Origin: Maricaulis maris
GTDB lineage: Bacteria > Pseudomonadota > Alphaproteobacteria > Caulobacterales > Maricaulaceae
NCBI RefSeq assembly: GCF_003634045.1
Contig: NZ_RBIM01000002.1
Coordinates: 372,001-436,000, forward strand
Direction of reading: 5' to 3'
Length of the DNA: 64,000 nucleotides
Shown here: one piece after another, positions 35,211-43,779 of the stretch
Position numbering within the stretch: position 1 is the first letter of the stretch
Layout: every line of letters starts with the position of its first letter
The notes under the pieces: generated by a model
Seen by the model: the letters and a program-made list of their open reading frames with translations, nothing else
Database searches by the model: none
Told to the model about the DNA's origin: nothing
Made by a program: the position numbers and the translations under genes

Positions 35211-36098
35211 GTGACGACATCAAGCTTGATCCGTCGCGCGCTGGCGCTGGTATTCCTGACCGCTTTGGTGATCGGGGGCAGCGGTGCCTTCTTTGCGCTG
35301 CAGGCACGCGCCTTCGACGAGGCCACGCGCGAATCGCGCCTTTTGCTGGCGACTGCCCAGGCTATCCGCGCCTACACATCTGACCAGGTCGCACCGCTGG
35401 CCTACACAGCGTCGAGCGACACCTTTCATCCGGAAACGGTGCCGTCATTCGCGGCGCAAACAGTCTTCGCCGAAGTTTCCAGCGCCGACCTTGCCTATAC
35501 CTATCGCGAGGTCGCCCTTAACCCGACCAGCCCCACCGACCGGCCGGTTCCGTTCGAAACCGAATTGATCAACGCCTTTCGTCAGGATGACGCCCTGACC
35601 GAGCGGTCCGGCCGCTGGCGCCGCGGCGGACATGAACTGTTCTACCTGGCCCGTCCAATCCGGATCGAACAGGAAGCCTGTCTGAGCTGCCACAGCACGC
35701 CCGACCAAGCGCCGCCCGCCATGGTCGAACGCTATGGCACTGAGAACGGGTTCGGATGGCAGATGGGCGAGACCATCGGCCTGCAGATCGTGACCGTGCC
35801 GATCGAACAGGAAATGCGCGGCATGTTCGAACTGGTGCTGGCACTGGGCACCGGCCTGCTTGTCATCTTCCTGGCCGGATACGCCGCGACATCAAACACC
35901 ATCAATCGTCAGCTCGTCGTCCCGCTGCAGGCACTGACCGCGCGGGCTGAAGATGTCTCGGTTGGTATTGATGACGGCACGCCCCTGCCCGACGACGGTG
36001 CAAGCGAACTCAAACGACTGTCGGCAAGCATCGAACGCCTCCGACGCAGCCTTCGCCGCGCACTTGCCGACCGAAACGACCACGAGGGGCAGGCGTAA
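35211..36098 (+). CDS. Membrane sensor with Tll0287-like (DUF3365) haem-type domain and HAMP
   Basis: A 295-residue protein: membrane segment 11-30, periplasmic Tll0287-like domain (about 35-200), second membrane segment 207-228, then a HAMP-like linker (about 229-282) ending the protein. The periplasmic domain contains CLSCH (157-161), a CxxCH motif for covalent haem c, together with RPIRIEQEACLSCH and the downstream PPAMVERYG typical of the family. No kinase, cyclase or methyl-accepting domain follows, so the output must go to a partner. The GTG at 35211 with GGGGA in front is chosen over TTG at 35205. Its stop overlaps the ATG of the mechanosensitive channel (TAATG), making the channel the obvious partner. 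Confidence 0.85.
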   Translation: MTTSSLIRRALALVFLTALVIGGSGAFFALQARAFDEATRESRLLLATAQAIRAYTSDQVAPLAYTASSDTFHPETVPSFAAQTVFAEVSSADLAYTYREVALNPTSPTDRPVPFETELINAFRQDDALTERSGRWRRGGHELFYLARPIRIEQEACLSCHSTPDQAPPAMVERYGTENGFGWQMGETIGLQIVTVPIEQEMRGMFELVLALGTGLLVIFLAGYAATSNTINRQLVVPLQALTARAEDVSVGIDDGTPLPDDGASELKRLSASIERLRRSLRRALADRNDHEGQA

Positions 36099-37630
36099 TG
36101 TTCCGCCTCGCACTGCTCGCCTTCATGACCTTGCTCGCCTGGGTCGTGCACGCTTGGGTGGGTAGCAATCTTCTCTTCGCAGACACCGAATTGCCGGGCC
36201 TGATCAAACTGACCGCCGGCGCGCTGACCGCGCTTCTCGTGACTTTCATCCTGGTCGGCATCATCCTCGAGATCGGCCTGCGCCAAAGCCTGCGGATCGA
36301 GCCCGTCGGCGCCCAGCGTGTCGTGATTTTCATAATCGTCACTTTCGCTATCAGCGCCATCGCGCTCAAGCTGATGGGCTTCGACATCACAACGATCCTA
36401 ACCACCTCGGCCTTGCTGACCGCCATTATCGGGTTCGCGCTTCAACCGACACTGGGCGGGCTTTTTTCTGGTATCGCCCTGCAGCTCGACAGCCATCTCA
36501 AACCCGGTGACGGCATCCGCTACAAGGGTGAGAACGTCAAAATCGAGTCCATGAACTGGCGGTCAGTAGTGGGCCGCAAGCGCGACGAAACGCTGATCAT
36601 CATTCCCAATTCCAGCCTCGCGGGCGAACCGGTCGAGATTTATCCCAATGATCGACCGGTCTGGAGCATTTGCCGGTTTTCCGCCCCGATGAACTGGCCA
36701 CCACAATTCATCTCAGATCTCGTGCGCCGTGCTGTTGCCGACCTCGACTATGTCGACGCAGCGGCCCCTGTCATGGTTCTACCGGAGTCGGAAAACGCCG
36801 AAGATGGTCAGATCGGGTATCGCGTGCGCTACAAGGTCGCGTACTATTTCGAGACCCCCGAACTGGACTGCGAAGTCCTTCGCCGACTGTGGTATTGCTT
36901 CCAGCGCGAGGGGATTCCGCTCACCGCATCGCGCCTGTTGCCAGCCTCACTCCGTGAACGCCGCAGCGACATGCAAGTCTGGCCCGGGGGTGCGACACCG
37001 GAAACACTCCTTTGCGCGTTGGCTGCAAACGCCGGACATTCGCTGACCGAGGCCGAGCACGACCAGCTGGCCCATGCCTTGAGCAACCATGCCCGCATTC
37101 TCCTGTTCGGACCGAATGAGCGCATCGCCCTGCCTGCCGGTCTTGCGCCCGGCCCGCTCCTGCTGGTCGCCGGCTCCGTTCATGGTCAAGAACGCGGCTT
37201 CTCGGAACGACGCATGGTCGGTGATCTTCCTCCCCAAGGCTCGGCACGGCACTACTACCAGCGCCTGTCACCGAACGCCGTCATGCACCAGATGGCCGTC
37301 CTGCTGGCCGATCAGATTGGCCCCTATGCCGAGCGCGTTGTGAGCCAAGCGGCGATCAAGGCGCCATGCCTGCCAAGCGCCGCGATCCAGTGCGCCGCGC
37401 ATATCGACGACGCGCAAGACCGGGCCGCTTTCCTTGCCGTCGCCAACGCGTTGATCCAGACGTCCGACATCGACAAGATCGTCTTCACCACAGCGCCGGG
37501 CGTTGCGGGAACGACCGTGGCGATGCCGGCCTGCCGCGCCGTCGACGAAGCTGTCTTCCTGGCGCTTGATCCGGCCGCCGTCTGCGCATTTGATGCGATA
37601 TCTCCCCGCTTGCTGACACCACGGAGCTGA
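36098..37630 (+). CDS. MscS-family mechanosensitive channel with C-terminal extension
   Basis: A 510-residue inner-membrane protein. About four membrane segments occupy the first 140 residues; the pore-lining helix and the start of the beta domain are readable in TAIIGFALQPTLGGLFSGIA and LKPGDGIRYKGENVKIESMNWRS. The MscS cytoplasmic domain runs to about 290. The last 200 residues are not part of ordinary MscS; the stretch LLFGPNERIALPAG to LLLVAGSVHG has the spacing of a degenerate cyclic-nucleotide-binding beta roll, as in gated MscS relatives. It shares one base with the haem-type sensor gene. The channel call is secure; gating by a ligand or by the sensor is inference. Confidence 0.87.
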   Translation: MFRLALLAFMTLLAWVVHAWVGSNLLFADTELPGLIKLTAGALTALLVTFILVGIILEIGLRQSLRIEPVGAQRVVIFIIVTFAISAIALKLMGFDITTILTTSALLTAIIGFALQPTLGGLFSGIALQLDSHLKPGDGIRYKGENVKIESMNWRSVVGRKRDETLIIIPNSSLAGEPVEIYPNDRPVWSICRFSAPMNWPPQFISDLVRRAVADLDYVDAAAPVMVLPESENAEDGQIGYRVRYKVAYYFETPELDCEVLRRLWYCFQREGIPLTASRLLPASLRERRSDMQVWPGGATPETLLCALAANAGHSLTEAEHDQLAHALSNHARILLFGPNERIALPAGLAPGPLLLVAGSVHGQERGFSERRMVGDLPPQGSARHYYQRLSPNAVMHQMAVLLADQIGPYAERVVSQAAIKAPCLPSAAIQCAAHIDDAQDRAAFLAVANALIQTSDIDKIVFTTAPGVAGTTVAMPACRAVDEAVFLALDPAAVCAFDAISPRLLTPRS

Positions 37631-37634
37631 CCCC

Positions 37635-38072
37635 ATGAGCCTCGACGGCGACTATGATCCGGACAATATTTTCGCAAAAATCCTCAAGGGGGAACTGCCC
37701 TGCGTGAAGGTCTATGAGGACGAACACATCTTGTCCTTCATGGATATTTTCCCGCAGGCGCCGGGCCATGTCCTGGTGGTGCCGCGCGAACCGGTTCGCA
37801 ATGCGCTGGAAATGACGGATGGCGCCCTTCAGGCTGCCATCGTGCGGGTCAAGCGGATCGCCAATGCGGTCAAGACGGCGCTGGCGCCGGATGGCATCAT
37901 ACTGACCCAGTTCAACGGCGCGCCGGCCGGCCAGACAGTGTTTCACGTCCATTTCCACATCATCCCGCGCCATGAGGGCGTCGCGCTGGGCGCTCATGGT
38001 GGCGGACAGGCGGATATGGAGGTTCTGAAAGATCAGGCCGCCCGGATTGCGGCCGCTATCGAACACCCCTGA
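37635..38072 (+). CDS. HIT-family nucleotide hydrolase/transferase
   Basis: A 145-residue HIT-domain protein with the histidine triad HVHFH in AGQTVFHVHFHIIPRHEG and the conserved N-terminal FAKILKGELPCVKVYEDE. The Hint branch typically hydrolyses adenosine phosphoramidates and lysyl-AMP. It begins 4 nt after the channel gene stop, so it is the third gene of that transcription unit, although HIT genes commonly attach to unrelated operons. Confidence 0.94.
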   Translation: MSLDGDYDPDNIFAKILKGELPCVKVYEDEHILSFMDIFPQAPGHVLVVPREPVRNALEMTDGALQAAIVRVKRIANAVKTALAPDGIILTQFNGAPAGQTVFHVHFHIIPRHEGVALGAHGGGQADMEVLKDQAARIAAAIEHP

Positions 38073-38096
38073 TTACGGCCACCGACCGGGCAAGGG

Positions 38097-38510
38097 TCAG
38101 CGCAATCGGCCTTCAAAAGTCAGGAAGACCAGCATGGCGATGATCGCGCCCTGCAGGGTGAAGGAAAACAGCGTCCAGGCGTCCACATTCACCATCGTTG
38201 AAAACAGGTTGTTGCTGCCCATGATCACCCATTCGGCACGATCCAGGACAAAAGACAGGACAAAGGCGGGCAAGGCCCATCGTTTCCCCCGCAATACCAG
38301 CACCAGGGTCACCAGATTCATGACAACATGAGAGAAGAACAACACTTCCTGCGTCAAGGTCAGGCTCTGGACGAAGGCCGCCGCCAGCGCCGCATCCGGC
38401 CAAAGCCCGATGCGTGCTGAAATGTCATTGATCGCCCAATAGCCACCATAAGCCACCTGAACCGACAGGAGGCCGATGAGAATATAATAGGGGGTGTCGC
38501 GGCGCGTCAT
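38097..38510 (-). CDS. Small four-helix membrane protein, function unknown
   Basis: A 137-residue hydrophobic protein with four predicted membrane segments, starting MTRRDTPYYILIGLLSVQVAYGG. AAGGACC lies just before the ATG at 38510. No named domain recognised. It is convergent with the HIT gene (24-nt gap) and downstream of recQ on the same strand. Confidence 0.7.
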   Translation of the reverse strand: MTRRDTPYYILIGLLSVQVAYGGYWAINDISARIGLWPDAALAAAFVQSLTLTQEVLFFSHVVMNLVTLVLVLRGKRWALPAFVLSFVLDRAEWVIMGSNNLFSTMVNVDAWTLFSFTLQGAIIAMLVFLTFEGRLR

Positions 38511-38613
38511 CCAGGTCCTTCGCCCAAAAGCCACCCGACGCGGCAACGCCGGTAACATCCTAATCATCCATGAAACCGGCAGTGAGTCATCCGCTTGCCG
38601 CACAATCACGCCA

Positions 38614-40416
38614 TCAACCGAGTGCCCGGAGCACACCGAGAAAGCGCTCGCCGAAAGTCTCCAGTTTCTTGGGGCCGACGCCGTTGACCGCCGCCATTTC
38701 ATCCAGTGAACGCGGCTGCAGATGCGCCATGTCGATCAAAGTCGCATCGGAAAACACCACATAAGCCGGCACGTTGCGCTCGGCCGCCAGCTCGCGGCGA
38801 AGTGCCTTGAGCGCCGCCAACACATCCGCATCGACATTTGCCGCCGCAGCCTCGATCATTTTTTTGGGCCGCTTGGACGATGACGCCTTGGCAGTGATCT
38901 CGCGAATGGCAACCGTCTGCTCGCCCTTCAGGACCGCGCGGGCATCGGAAGTCAATTTGAGCGCGCCATAGCCCTGGATGTCGATCTCCAGCAATCCGGA
39001 CGCCACGCATTGACGGACCAAGCCCTGCCAGAAGGGTTTGGGACGCTCGGCGCCAACGCCATGGGTCGGCAAGTTGTCATGACCGCGTGCCCGGATCTTC
39101 TCGGTATCGGCGCCGCGCAGGACATCGATGACATGCGCCGTGCCGAAACTCTCGCCGGTCCGCACAATGGCCGAAAATAGCATCTGGGCCTCCCGCGTGC
39201 CGTCGATCAGGGTTGGCGGGTCGAGGCAGAGGTCGCAATTGCCGCACGGCTTGCCGCCCGTTTCACCGAAATAGGCGAGCAAGGACAGGCGGCGACACCG
39301 GGTCGCCTCGCAATAGGCCAGAAGGCTGTCAAGGCGCTTGTGCTCGCGGCGGCGATGACCGTCATCCTCACCATCCTGGTCGATGAATTGCCGACGCATG
39401 CGCGCATCGGAGAGACCATAGAGCATCATCGCCTCAGCCGGCTGACCATCGCGACCGGCACGGCCGATTTCCTGGTAGTATGCCTCCATCGAGCCGGGCA
39501 TGTGGAGATGGAAGACATAGCGGATATCCGGCTTGTCGATGCCCATGCCGAAAGCGATCGTAGCCACCATGACGACCGCCTCTTCGGCCATGAATCGCTC
39601 CTGGTTCTCGCGCCGGACCTCTGGCGCCAGTCCGGCATGATAGGGCAAGGCGTGATAACCCTCCGCCCGCAGCAGCGTTGCAACTTCCTCTGTCGATTTT
39701 CGCGACAGGCAATAAACGATGCCGGAAACGCCACGCCGACCGTCGAGAAAGTCCAGCAATTGCGCTTTCCAGCCGGATTTCGGTGCCACCGAGAGCGTCA
39801 GATTGGGTCGGTCAAACCCATGCACGACGATCTCACCGCCCGCCCCGAACAGTTTGGCCGCGATATCGGCCCGGGTCGCCTCGTCGGCCGTCGCCGTGAA
39901 GGCCGCCAGCCGGGCCGTGGGGAAGCGCTCCCGCAGATGGCAGAGATCCTCGTATTCCGGTCGGAAGCTGGCGCCCCATTTGGAGATGCAATGGGCCTCG
40001 TCGACCACGAACATGGCCGGTCCGACCGTGTCCAGCGCCGCCAGCATGCGGCCGGTCATCAGCCGCTCTGGCGACAGGTATAACAGGCGTATCTCGCCTG
40101 ATTGCACCCGGCGCCAATCCTCGACATTGGCGCCGCGGTCGCGTCCGGAGTGGATGGCCGCGGCAGCAACGCCATTCGCCTGCAGGGCAGCAACCTGATC
40201 GTCCATCAAGGCCGTCAGCGGCGAGATCACCACCGTCAACCCGTCGAGGATCAGGGCCGGCACCTGATAGCAGATCGACTTGCCGGCACCGGTTGGCATG
40301 ACACACAGGGTCGGACGGCCGGCCAGGATATGGTCAACAATGTCGGCCTGGCCGGGCCGAAAACCGGGGAAGCCGAATGTGGCACGAAGGACAGCATCTG
40401 GGCTGGGCTGCGTCAT
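38614..40416 (-). CDS. recQ: ATP-dependent DNA helicase RecQ
   Basis: A 600-residue RecQ helicase. Motif 0/I region FGFPGFRPGQADIV and PTGAGKSICYQ, DEAH box in FVVDEAHCISKWG, and the C-terminal helicase half with FGMGIDKPDIRYV and QEIGRAGRDG are intact. The RecQ-specific zinc site is present (cysteines in the YCEATRC segment and in CGNCDLC), followed by the winged-helix RQC region and an HRDC domain (about 525-600) that helps bind DNA. The ATG at 40416 (MTQPSPDAVL) is preferred to an upstream in-frame ATG lacking family similarity. It works in recombinational repair and replication restart. Confidence 0.96.
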   Translation of the reverse strand: MTQPSPDAVLRATFGFPGFRPGQADIVDHILAGRPTLCVMPTGAGKSICYQVPALILDGLTVVISPLTALMDDQVAALQANGVAAAAIHSGRDRGANVEDWRRVQSGEIRLLYLSPERLMTGRMLAALDTVGPAMFVVDEAHCISKWGASFRPEYEDLCHLRERFPTARLAAFTATADEATRADIAAKLFGAGGEIVVHGFDRPNLTLSVAPKSGWKAQLLDFLDGRRGVSGIVYCLSRKSTEEVATLLRAEGYHALPYHAGLAPEVRRENQERFMAEEAVVMVATIAFGMGIDKPDIRYVFHLHMPGSMEAYYQEIGRAGRDGQPAEAMMLYGLSDARMRRQFIDQDGEDDGHRRREHKRLDSLLAYCEATRCRRLSLLAYFGETGGKPCGNCDLCLDPPTLIDGTREAQMLFSAIVRTGESFGTAHVIDVLRGADTEKIRARGHDNLPTHGVGAERPKPFWQGLVRQCVASGLLEIDIQGYGALKLTSDARAVLKGEQTVAIREITAKASSSKRPKKMIEAAAANVDADVLAALKALRRELAAERNVPAYVVFSDATLIDMAHLQPRSLDEMAAVNGVGPKKLETFGERFLGVLRALG

Positions 40417-40543
40417 GAAATTCCGGTCCCGCTGGCGTCGCCCTGTTCTGGGCGAATTCGGGCGGCGCTTCAATGAACACCTCGCACCTTGCCGCCTCCG
40501 GGCGGCGCCGGCTGGCGCTGATCGCGGTTCGCCAGGGAAGCAC

Positions 40544-40573
40544 TTGGCAAAAATGACAACTAACAACTATATT
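40544..40573 (+). promoter_or_regulatory. Candidate promoter of the GlxA-type regulator, possibly leaderless
   Basis: TTGGCA (40544-40549), an 18-nt spacer, and TATATT (40568-40573). The ATG at 40580 lies 7 nt past the -10 element, where transcription would begin, and no ribosome site is visible before it. Confidence 0.5.
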
Positions 40574-40579
40574 TCGCCA

Positions 40580-41545
40580 ATGACTGACACAAGAACCATA
40601 TATTTCGCGACCTTCCCGGGTGCCGAATTGCTTGACATAGCCGGGCCGGCCGCGGTGTTCACAGCTGCCAACCAACTCTCGGGAAGACCGCTTTACCGCG
40701 TCGACGTCATCGCACTACCAAGTGGCGAGATTGACCATGGTGGCGGGCTGGGCCTGACCGCCCGGGCGATCGTCGACATAATACCGGGTCCGGCGGACAC
40801 GCTGGTGGTGGCCGGCGGCTATGAGGCCGAGATCACACGGGCGGTCGCCGACACAGGCCTGCTCGCCGGACTCGGCCGGATCGCACGCCAATTCGGCCGG
40901 ATCGGTTCGGTATGCAGCGGTACCTTCCTGCTGGCCGCAGCCGGAATCATCACCGACCAGCGTGTCGCCACGCACTGGCGCGGCGCGCCGCGGCTCGCGG
41001 CCCGTTTTCCGGGCCTCACCGTCGATCCGGATGCGCTCTACGTGCGGGACGGCGATATCTGGACCTCGGCTGGCGTGACAACCGGGATCGATCTGGCCCT
41101 GGCAATGCTGGAGGCCGATCATGGCCGGGCCCTGAAGACACGGGTGGCGCGCGAACTGGTGGTCTATGCGCACCGCCCCGGTCACCAGTCGCAATTCTCC
41201 GATGTCCTCGATGCCCAGACCCGGGCCGGAGATCGCTATGGCGCATTGATCGACTGGATGCAGGACCGCCTTGACCAGCCCCTGAAAGTCGCCGACCTGG
41301 CCGCCTATTGCGGCCAGACCGAACGGACCTTCCACCGCCGGTTCAGCGCCGCCTCGGGCATGCCGCCTGCACGCTTTGTCGAAACCCTGCGCATGAAGCA
41401 TGGCCGCGACCTTCTGGAAGCCGGCCTTGCGGTCAAACAAGTCGCCGGGCGCTGCGGCTTCCGGTCGGAAGCCGCATTCCGGACCGCATTCCGCCAGCAC
41501 TTCGGCGTGGCACCGGGCCAGCATGCCCGCATGTTGGCGGTCTAG
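40580..41545 (+). CDS. GlxA-type AraC-family regulator with DJ-1/PfpI domain
   Basis: A 321-residue regulator. The N-terminal half (1-180) is a class I glutamine-amidotransferase/DJ-1-like domain with the cysteine elbow in IGSVCSGTFLLAAAGI; the C-terminal half is an AraC DNA-binding domain with two helix-turn-helices (LKVADLAAYCGQTERTFHRRF and VKQVAGRCGFRSEAAFRTAFR). Members often control amino-acid, quaternary-amine or aldehyde-related genes. The start at 40580 is used; an ATG at 40553 in frame is possible. It is convergent with the DUF2306 gene, their stops interlocking in CTAG. Confidence 0.92.
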   Translation: MTDTRTIYFATFPGAELLDIAGPAAVFTAANQLSGRPLYRVDVIALPSGEIDHGGGLGLTARAIVDIIPGPADTLVVAGGYEAEITRAVADTGLLAGLGRIARQFGRIGSVCSGTFLLAAAGIITDQRVATHWRGAPRLAARFPGLTVDPDALYVRDGDIWTSAGVTTGIDLALAMLEADHGRALKTRVARELVVYAHRPGHQSQFSDVLDAQTRAGDRYGALIDWMQDRLDQPLKVADLAAYCGQTERTFHRRFSAASGMPPARFVETLRMKHGRDLLEAGLAVKQVAGRCGFRSEAAFRTAFRQHFGVAPGQHARMLAV

Positions 41546-42369
41546 ATCAGGATATTGGGCGACCACATCATCATCCAGGCCCCAAACAGGCCCAGCGCGG
41601 TGATGCCGCCGCAGACCAGGATCAAGCCCGCCACGCCAAGCTTGAAAGGCGCCGAGCGGCTGTCCCGCGCCTTTTGGTAAACTTCCAGCACGATAAGCGG
41701 TACGAGGAAGGCCAGATACGGGACAAGGATATCCGTGGGGCCATCCAAGGTCCGGCGCATGCCCGCTCCGCCACTGGCGATGGCCCAGGCCATATAGGCC
41801 ACTCGGATGAACCAGACACCGCTGACTACGACGAAAAGGCGCATCGCCCAGCGCCGGTGCAGATCGATCCTGCGTGCCATCGCGTGGCGCAGGGTGAAGG
41901 TCGCAGTGACCAAAATCAGCAAACCGTCAATCGTTGTCCCGAGGGCCGCCCAATCGTTCAAACGGGTCCCACGCACCCAGATCAGGAGAATACCGCCGAT
42001 CGCCAAGAATACCGCCACCGAGATATAGGCGCGGCCGGTCCAGCGATGGAAGGCGGGAAACTTGCGCCGGATCATGGGCAGGAGCTGGATCACGCCGGCC
42101 GCACTGACAAGGGCCGCAAGCAGGACATGGGAGATGAAACCGAGATTTCCCAGCCAGTCACCCTGAACATACCCCTCAATCAGACCGGTCTCGTTCCAGC
42201 GTGAATAATCGCCGGACGCCGTGCGCGGAATATAGGCGCCCAGAATATAATAGGTGAACAGCCACTGGCCGGCAGCGGCGATGGTGAACCACAGGACACC
42301 GCTGCCCTGGAGCAGGCTCTGCGGTGTGACGCGTCGGCGCCGCGATGGCGCAGCGACGGAATCGGACAT
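41542..42369 (-). CDS. DUF2306 membrane protein
   Basis: A 275-residue membrane protein with about seven hydrophobic segments and the DUF2306 pattern: FHRWTGRAYISVAVFLAIGG, then LRHAMARRIDLHRRWAMRLFVVVSG with conserved histidines that could bind haem or metal as in cytochrome b561-like folds. Function is unestablished. It is divergent from a membrane AraC-type regulator gene (202-nt gap containing an 18-bp palindrome), so that regulator probably controls it. Confidence 0.87.
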   Translation of the reverse strand: MSDSVAAPSRRRRVTPQSLLQGSGVLWFTIAAAGQWLFTYYILGAYIPRTASGDYSRWNETGLIEGYVQGDWLGNLGFISHVLLAALVSAAGVIQLLPMIRRKFPAFHRWTGRAYISVAVFLAIGGILLIWVRGTRLNDWAALGTTIDGLLILVTATFTLRHAMARRIDLHRRWAMRLFVVVSGVWFIRVAYMAWAIASGGAGMRRTLDGPTDILVPYLAFLVPLIVLEVYQKARDSRSAPFKLGVAGLILVCGGITALGLFGAWMMMWSPNILI

Positions 42370-42452
42370 GATCTAGCCTTTCACTTCGAGTACAAGCGAT
42401 CGCGAACTTCCGCGACCACGCCACACTCTTCACGCCTAACCGCACCCGTCTC

Positions 42453-42470
42453 GCCGATTTGGAAATCGGC
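42453..42470. promoter_or_regulatory. 18-bp palindrome between DUF2306 and AraC-type genes
   Basis: GCCGATTT (42453-42460) and AAATCGGC (42463-42470) are exact reverse complements around GG, located between the two divergent starts. It could be an operator serving both promoters. Confidence 0.4.
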
Positions 42471-42571
42471 CAGATATTTTGATTGCGGCGGCAGCGGGTT
42501 TGATCATGGCCCGAAATATGCGACACAGAGCCTTGCGCTCGGGGGCGCCCGATTTCAGGAGATATGGTCCG

Positions 42572-43702
42572 ATGCTGGAATTCGCGGGCGCCGTCAAACT
42601 CACCTTCTCCGCCGCCGCGATCGTCTCGATCCTGGCCGTCCTCACTGTGCGTCAACGCAGCGGTCTCCAGATCGCTTGGGCGATTTTCTGTGCCGGTCTC
42701 GCCGCGGTGATGATACGCGACGTCTTTCCCGATTATACCGGCCCCTTCGCCGCCATTCTCGCGATCACCGGATGCGCCAGCTGCAGCTGTTTCTGGCTGG
42801 TCTCGCGCGGCATCTTCCGGGCGGATGTTGGCTTCGGCTTGCCGCAGGCGATTCTTGTCGGCGGCATTTTCGCACCGTCCGTGATCAATCAGTTGCTGGT
42901 AGGCGCGTCGGCCGAGCAGATCATCGGGGATGCCGGACTGACCGCCGTCCTCGCCGCCACGAGCAGTTTCCAGTCCATGCTGAGTTCAACCGTTCTGGTC
43001 CTCGCTTTCTGGGAGGGTATACGCAGCTGGACGAAGAGCGAGCCGCCCGCCGAACGGCGCCTGCGGATCGGATTCCTCGCCAGCTATGGCACCTGTGTCT
43101 CGGTCTGCGTCATGTTGCTCGATCATGGCGACACGACGCGCTTCGACGCCGGTACGATTGCTCTCGCACAAGCACTCTGTGCGCTCCTGATCTTCGTCGC
43201 CGCCGGGTTTGCCGTGGTCTGGCGCCAGCGCCATCCATTGCCTGTCGCTGCCAACGACACGGAACGCATGACGTCGCGGGCCGCCAGCGACAGCGCGCCA
43301 AGCGCCGAGGAACGAGCCTTGGGACAATGGGTGCGCCAGAGGGTTGAGGCGGACCGGCTCTTCCTCGATCCGGACCTCAAGGTTGCCACCCTCGCCCGGC
43401 GCCTGCGTGAACCGGACTACCGGGTCAGCCGAGCCATCACGCTCGGACTCGGTGAGCGCAATTTCAACCGCTTCATCAATCGTTACCGGATCGATCATGC
43501 CTCCGCGCTGTTGTCTGATCCGGCGCAGGCCGAGGCCAGTATTCTCGACATCGCCCTAGAGAGCGGTTTTGCCTCGATCGGCCCGTTCAACCGGGCCTTC
43601 AAGGAACAAACCGGCCTGACTCCACGGGCCTTCCGGCAGCATGGCCCCGGCCCGAAACCCGGCTGCGGAATCGCGCCTGCCGAACGGGCTGCAACGTCCT
43701 GA
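42572..43702 (+). CDS. Membrane-bound AraC-family transcriptional regulator
   Basis: A 376-residue protein with about seven membrane segments in residues 1-225 and a cytoplasmic AraC helix-turn-helix domain (about 275-355): LKVATLARRLREPDYRVSRAIT and DIALESGFASIGPFNRAFKEQTGLTPRAFR. The start at 42572 has AGGAGA (42557-42562) nine nt upstream; an earlier in-frame ATG (42479) lacks such a site. The membrane part probably senses an envelope or small-molecule signal. It is divergent from the DUF2306 gene, the likely target. Confidence 0.9.
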   Translation: MLEFAGAVKLTFSAAAIVSILAVLTVRQRSGLQIAWAIFCAGLAAVMIRDVFPDYTGPFAAILAITGCASCSCFWLVSRGIFRADVGFGLPQAILVGGIFAPSVINQLLVGASAEQIIGDAGLTAVLAATSSFQSMLSSTVLVLAFWEGIRSWTKSEPPAERRLRIGFLASYGTCVSVCVMLLDHGDTTRFDAGTIALAQALCALLIFVAAGFAVVWRQRHPLPVAANDTERMTSRAASDSAPSAEERALGQWVRQRVEADRLFLDPDLKVATLARRLREPDYRVSRAITLGLGERNFNRFINRYRIDHASALLSDPAQAEASILDIALESGFASIGPFNRAFKEQTGLTPRAFRQHGPGPKPGCGIAPAERAATS

Positions 43703-43728
43703 ATTCAGCCGGCGAGCCATTCGAACAC

Positions 43729-43758
43729 AAAAACGGCGCCCCGCGGGGCGCCGTTTTT
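43729..43758. terminator. Bidirectional Rho-independent terminator
   Basis: A perfect 30-bp palindrome: AAAAACGGCGCCCCG (43729-43743) followed directly by its reverse complement ending in five T (43754-43758). It serves the AraC-type gene on the plus strand and clpA on the minus strand. Confidence 0.92.
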
Positions 43759-43779
43759 CATTGAACCGGAAGGTGAGGA

